A stretch of DNA of 44,203 bases, from contig CAZEUZ010000053.1 in the NCBI GenBank assembly GCA_964515805.1, forward strand, positions 1 through 44,203. The letters are read 5' to 3'. Both the position numbers and the translations under genes were made by a program. Of the stretch, positions 42,375 through 44,203 are shown piece after piece (position 1 is the first letter of the stretch; every line of letters starts with the position of its first letter). A model generated the notes under the pieces. It saw nothing but the letters and a program-made list of their open reading frames with translations, did no database searches and was not told the DNA's origin. This DNA comes from CAZEUZ01 sp964515805 (GTDB taxonomy: Bacteria; Pseudomonadota; Gammaproteobacteria; Pseudomonadales; Cellvibrionaceae).

Positions 42375-43685
42375 ATGACGGTTGATAGTAACCTGCTAAC
42401 TGATTTGCATGGTCGTGGTTTGATAGCACAAATGACGGGCGACAATGGACTCGAGAGTCATTTAGCTGAAGAGTCGCGCACGGTCTACTGTGGTTTTGAC
42501 CCCACGGCAGATAGCCTTCATATTGGCAGTTTAGTGCCATTGTTGGCGCTAAGACGTTTTCAAATGGCAGGCCATAAGCCCGTAGCTTTGGTGGGTGGTG
42601 CTACTGGCCTTATCGGGGATCCCAGCTTCAAATCTCAAGAGCGTCAGCTCAATACTCCAGATATCGTTTCGGCTTGGACTGACAAGATAAAATTGCAAGT
42701 GTCGCAGTTTATCGATTTCGATGCGGGTGAAAATTCCGCTGAAGTGGTCAACAATCTCGATTGGGTTGCGCCTGTGAGCATGCTTAGTTTTCTGCGTGAT
42801 ATAGGCAAATACTTTTCCGTTAATAATATGGTTCATAAAGAGGCGGTTAAACAACGGATCGACCGCGAAGGTGCTGGTATTTCCTATACCGAATTTAGCT
42901 ACATATTATTGCAGGCACTCGATTTTGCAGAACTTTATCAAAGGAAAAACTGTACTTTACAAATGGGAGGCTCCGATCAGTGGGGTAACATCACTGCGGG
43001 AATCGATCTTGCGCGGCGACTCCACGGTGGACAGGTTTTTGGTCTGACACTACCTCTAGTCACTAAAGCTAATGGCGCCAAGTTTGGCAAAACAGAATCA
43101 GGCACGATATGGTTGGATTCCTCTAGGACTTCTCCTTATGCGTTTTATCAATTTTGGCTTAATACCGCCGACGATGATGTCTACAAATTTTTGCGATATT
43201 TTACCTTCCTAGATCTAGCGGAAATAGATGCCATTGAGGAGGCTGACAAATCATCGAGCGACAAGCCTCAGGCTCAGTGTATTTTGGCTGAAGAAGCAAC
43301 CCGCCTAGTGCATGGAAATCAGGGTTTAAGTGCGGCGCAGAGGATTACTGAGGCCTTGTTTAGTGGCGCTGTCGATCACCTCAGTTACACCGATTTTACT
43401 CAATTGCAGCAAGATGGCTTGCCTTCTTCAAAGCTTGTGGATACGGATTTGAGCACTGAACCGCTGACAAGCATCCTGGTGTCTGCAGGTTTGGCGAAGA
43501 ATGGCAAGCAAGTCAAGGATGCCCTCATGAATAATGCCGTTTTCGTCAACGGCGTCAATGTTAACTGGGATGCCAATATGCAATGCGCTGATATTTTTTC
43601 AACTGACAGGGCATTGCACAATCAATTTTTCTTAGTAAAGCTTGGCAAAAAGAATTATCACCTTCTCAATCGCCAATTAAGCTAA
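42375..43685 (+). CDS. tyrS: Tyrosyl-tRNA synthetase
   Basis: Charges tRNA-Tyr. 436 residues: the class I HIGH-like motif LHIGSLVP, GGATGLIGDPS, YTEFSYILLQALDF (tyrosine pocket), GGSDQWGNITAG and the KMSKS-like KFGKTESG. The C-terminal S4 RNA-binding domain (about 370-436) is present. ATG at 42375 follows GAGGGAG. In Pseudomonas-like genomes it lies, as here, downstream of the M23 peptidase and just before an rRNA operon. Confidence 0.97.
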   Translation: MTVDSNLLTDLHGRGLIAQMTGDNGLESHLAEESRTVYCGFDPTADSLHIGSLVPLLALRRFQMAGHKPVALVGGATGLIGDPSFKSQERQLNTPDIVSAWTDKIKLQVSQFIDFDAGENSAEVVNNLDWVAPVSMLSFLRDIGKYFSVNNMVHKEAVKQRIDREGAGISYTEFSYILLQALDFAELYQRKNCTLQMGGSDQWGNITAGIDLARRLHGGQVFGLTLPLVTKANGAKFGKTESGTIWLDSSRTSPYAFYQFWLNTADDDVYKFLRYFTFLDLAEIDAIEEADKSSSDKPQAQCILAEEATRLVHGNQGLSAAQRITEALFSGAVDHLSYTDFTQLQQDGLPSSKLVDTDLSTEPLTSILVSAGLAKNGKQVKDALMNNAVFVNGVNVNWDANMQCADIFSTDRALHNQFFLVKLGKKNYHLLNRQLS

Positions 43686-43723
43686 CGATTAGAATTTTTT
43701 TATTGTGATTATTAAGATTTTGC

Positions 43724-43751
43724 TTGCGAGTTTGATTTGAGTAGTTATAAT
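43724..43751 (+). promoter_or_regulatory. rRNA operon promoter (P1-like)
   Basis: -35 TTGCGA (43724-43729), a 16-base spacer and a consensus -10 TATAAT (43746-43751), followed by the GC-rich discriminator GCGCTG that typifies stringently controlled rrn promoters. It lies about 310 bases before the 16S gene. No other gene is seen in 43686-44061. Confidence 0.75.
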
Positions 43752-43784
43752 GCGCTGCTCGCTGTCGGCTAAGCGCTGTTAGCG

Positions 43785-43841
43785 GTTTTTTAACAGATTG
43801 GATCAAGCAATGCGTGTGGGCATTTGCGGTTTATGAGTAAT
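43785..43841 (+). promoter_or_regulatory. rrn antitermination leader (boxA-like)
   Basis: GTTTTTTAACA at 43785-43795 resembles the boxA antitermination site, and a downstream GTGTGGGCATTTGCGG resembles the boxC segment of enterobacterial rrn leaders. The rest of the leader to 44061 includes the region that pairs in 16S processing; I did not trace the stem. Confidence 0.6.
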
Positions 43842-44061
43842 TGTAAGGCGCAAATGACCGACAATTCGTCGTTGCTAACTTGGTGATGGCACATTTATGT
43901 TGTTATTGCTGAGATAGCAACAATATAAGTTGAAAAGTTATGTAAGTAAGTTGTCACAGATGATTTATTTATAAGCGCTGAGCAGTAATTTAAGTATATA
44001 GGCATAGTATTAATCCTATGTCGGATAGCCGTTAAGGCTATATCAATGATTAAATCAGTAA

Positions 44062-44203
44062 AAACTGAAGAGTTTGATCATGGCTCAGATTGAACGCTGG
44101 CGGCAGGCCTAACACATGCAAGTCGAGCGAGAAAGTTCCTTCGGGAGCGAGTAGAGCGGCGGACGGGTGAGTAACGCGTGGGAATCTACCGAGTAGTGGG
44201 GGA
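44062..44203 (+). rRNA. rrs: 16S ribosomal RNA, 5' end only
   Basis: The first 142 bases of 16S rRNA. AAACTGAAGAGTTTGATC, matching the E. coli 5' end apart from position 4, is followed by the conserved GGCTCAG, GAACGCTGGCGGCAGGCC, CACATGCAAGTCGAGCG and GGACGGGTGAGTAACGCGTG. The variable loop sequence AGAAAGTTCCTTCGGGAGCGAG fits gammaproteobacteria. The gene runs off the right edge. Confidence 0.97.

Noticed and set aside
1..44203. CRISPR arrays, tRNA genes, prophage modules, toxin-antitoxin pairs or other defence genes
   Set aside because: No regularly spaced repeats, tRNA-like sequences or recognisable phage/defence proteins were found; the metacaspase lacks the neighbours expected of a defence system.

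Overview
This 44.2 kb window looks like the chromosome of a free-living-type gammaproteobacterium, close to Pseudomonas in gene order but probably of the Cellvibrionales/marine Pseudomonadales kind. Gene content and gene order support this: proC-yggS next to pilT-pilU; rpsF-rpsR-(DUF2232)-rplI-dnaB; ybeD-lipB-lipA; hslV-hslU-DUF971-ubiE-ubiJ-ubiB and hisE-tatABC; and argC-DUF6776-bactofilin plus anmK-M23 peptidase-tyrS-rRNA. The first 142 bases of a 16S rRNA gene close the window. No phage, transposase, CRISPR array or tRNA was recognised.

Layout. 1-1526 (minus): proC (cut by the window edge) and yggS. 1871-2794 (plus): an exported metacaspase-like protein with inverted repeats upstream. 2899-5168 (plus): the twitching-motility ATPases pilT and pilU. 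5211-7576 (minus): bactofilin, its coiled-coil membrane partner and argC. 7681-12956 (minus): dacA-type carboxypeptidase, Smr protein, acs, panD, panC. 13034-16682 (minus): dnaB, rplI, DUF2232 membrane protein, rpsR and a long-tailed rpsF, with a good sigma70 promoter. 16926-21221 (plus): a membrane transglutaminase-like gene whose first codons copy the 5' end of ybeD, then ybeD, lipB, lipA, rsmA. 21233-24880: hemA, ogt (plus), tatC-tatB-tatA, hisE. 25022-27081: convergent DUF3179 and DUF3047 genes, sitting where Pseudomonas has hisI. 27162-32687 (minus): ubiB, ubiJ, ubiE, DUF971, hslU, hslV. 32879-36463: an accessory island with a DMT exporter behind a probable attenuator leader, divergent from an SDR / TrpA-like / GTP cyclohydrolase II operon. 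36473-41626 (minus): MMPL-type RND permease, anmK, M23 peptidase. 41785-44203 (plus): TM2 protein, tyrS with a structured leader, rrn promoter and 16S start.

Most of the window is housekeeping: lipoate synthesis, ubiquinone synthesis, Tat export, pantothenate synthesis, ribosome and replication, and peptidoglycan turnover and recycling. The accessory parts are the most unusual: (i) the transglutaminase-like gene flanked by a 68-base direct repeat of the ybeD 5' end (61 of 68 identical); (ii) the SDR / degenerate TrpA-fold / GTP cyclohydrolase II operon with its divergent exporter, a plausible undescribed small-molecule pathway; (iii) the exporter leader, with a short ORF, mutually exclusive hairpins and an intrinsic terminator; (iv) a three-way-junction-like leader before tyrS. 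All functional assignments come from reading motifs; no database search or folding program was run.
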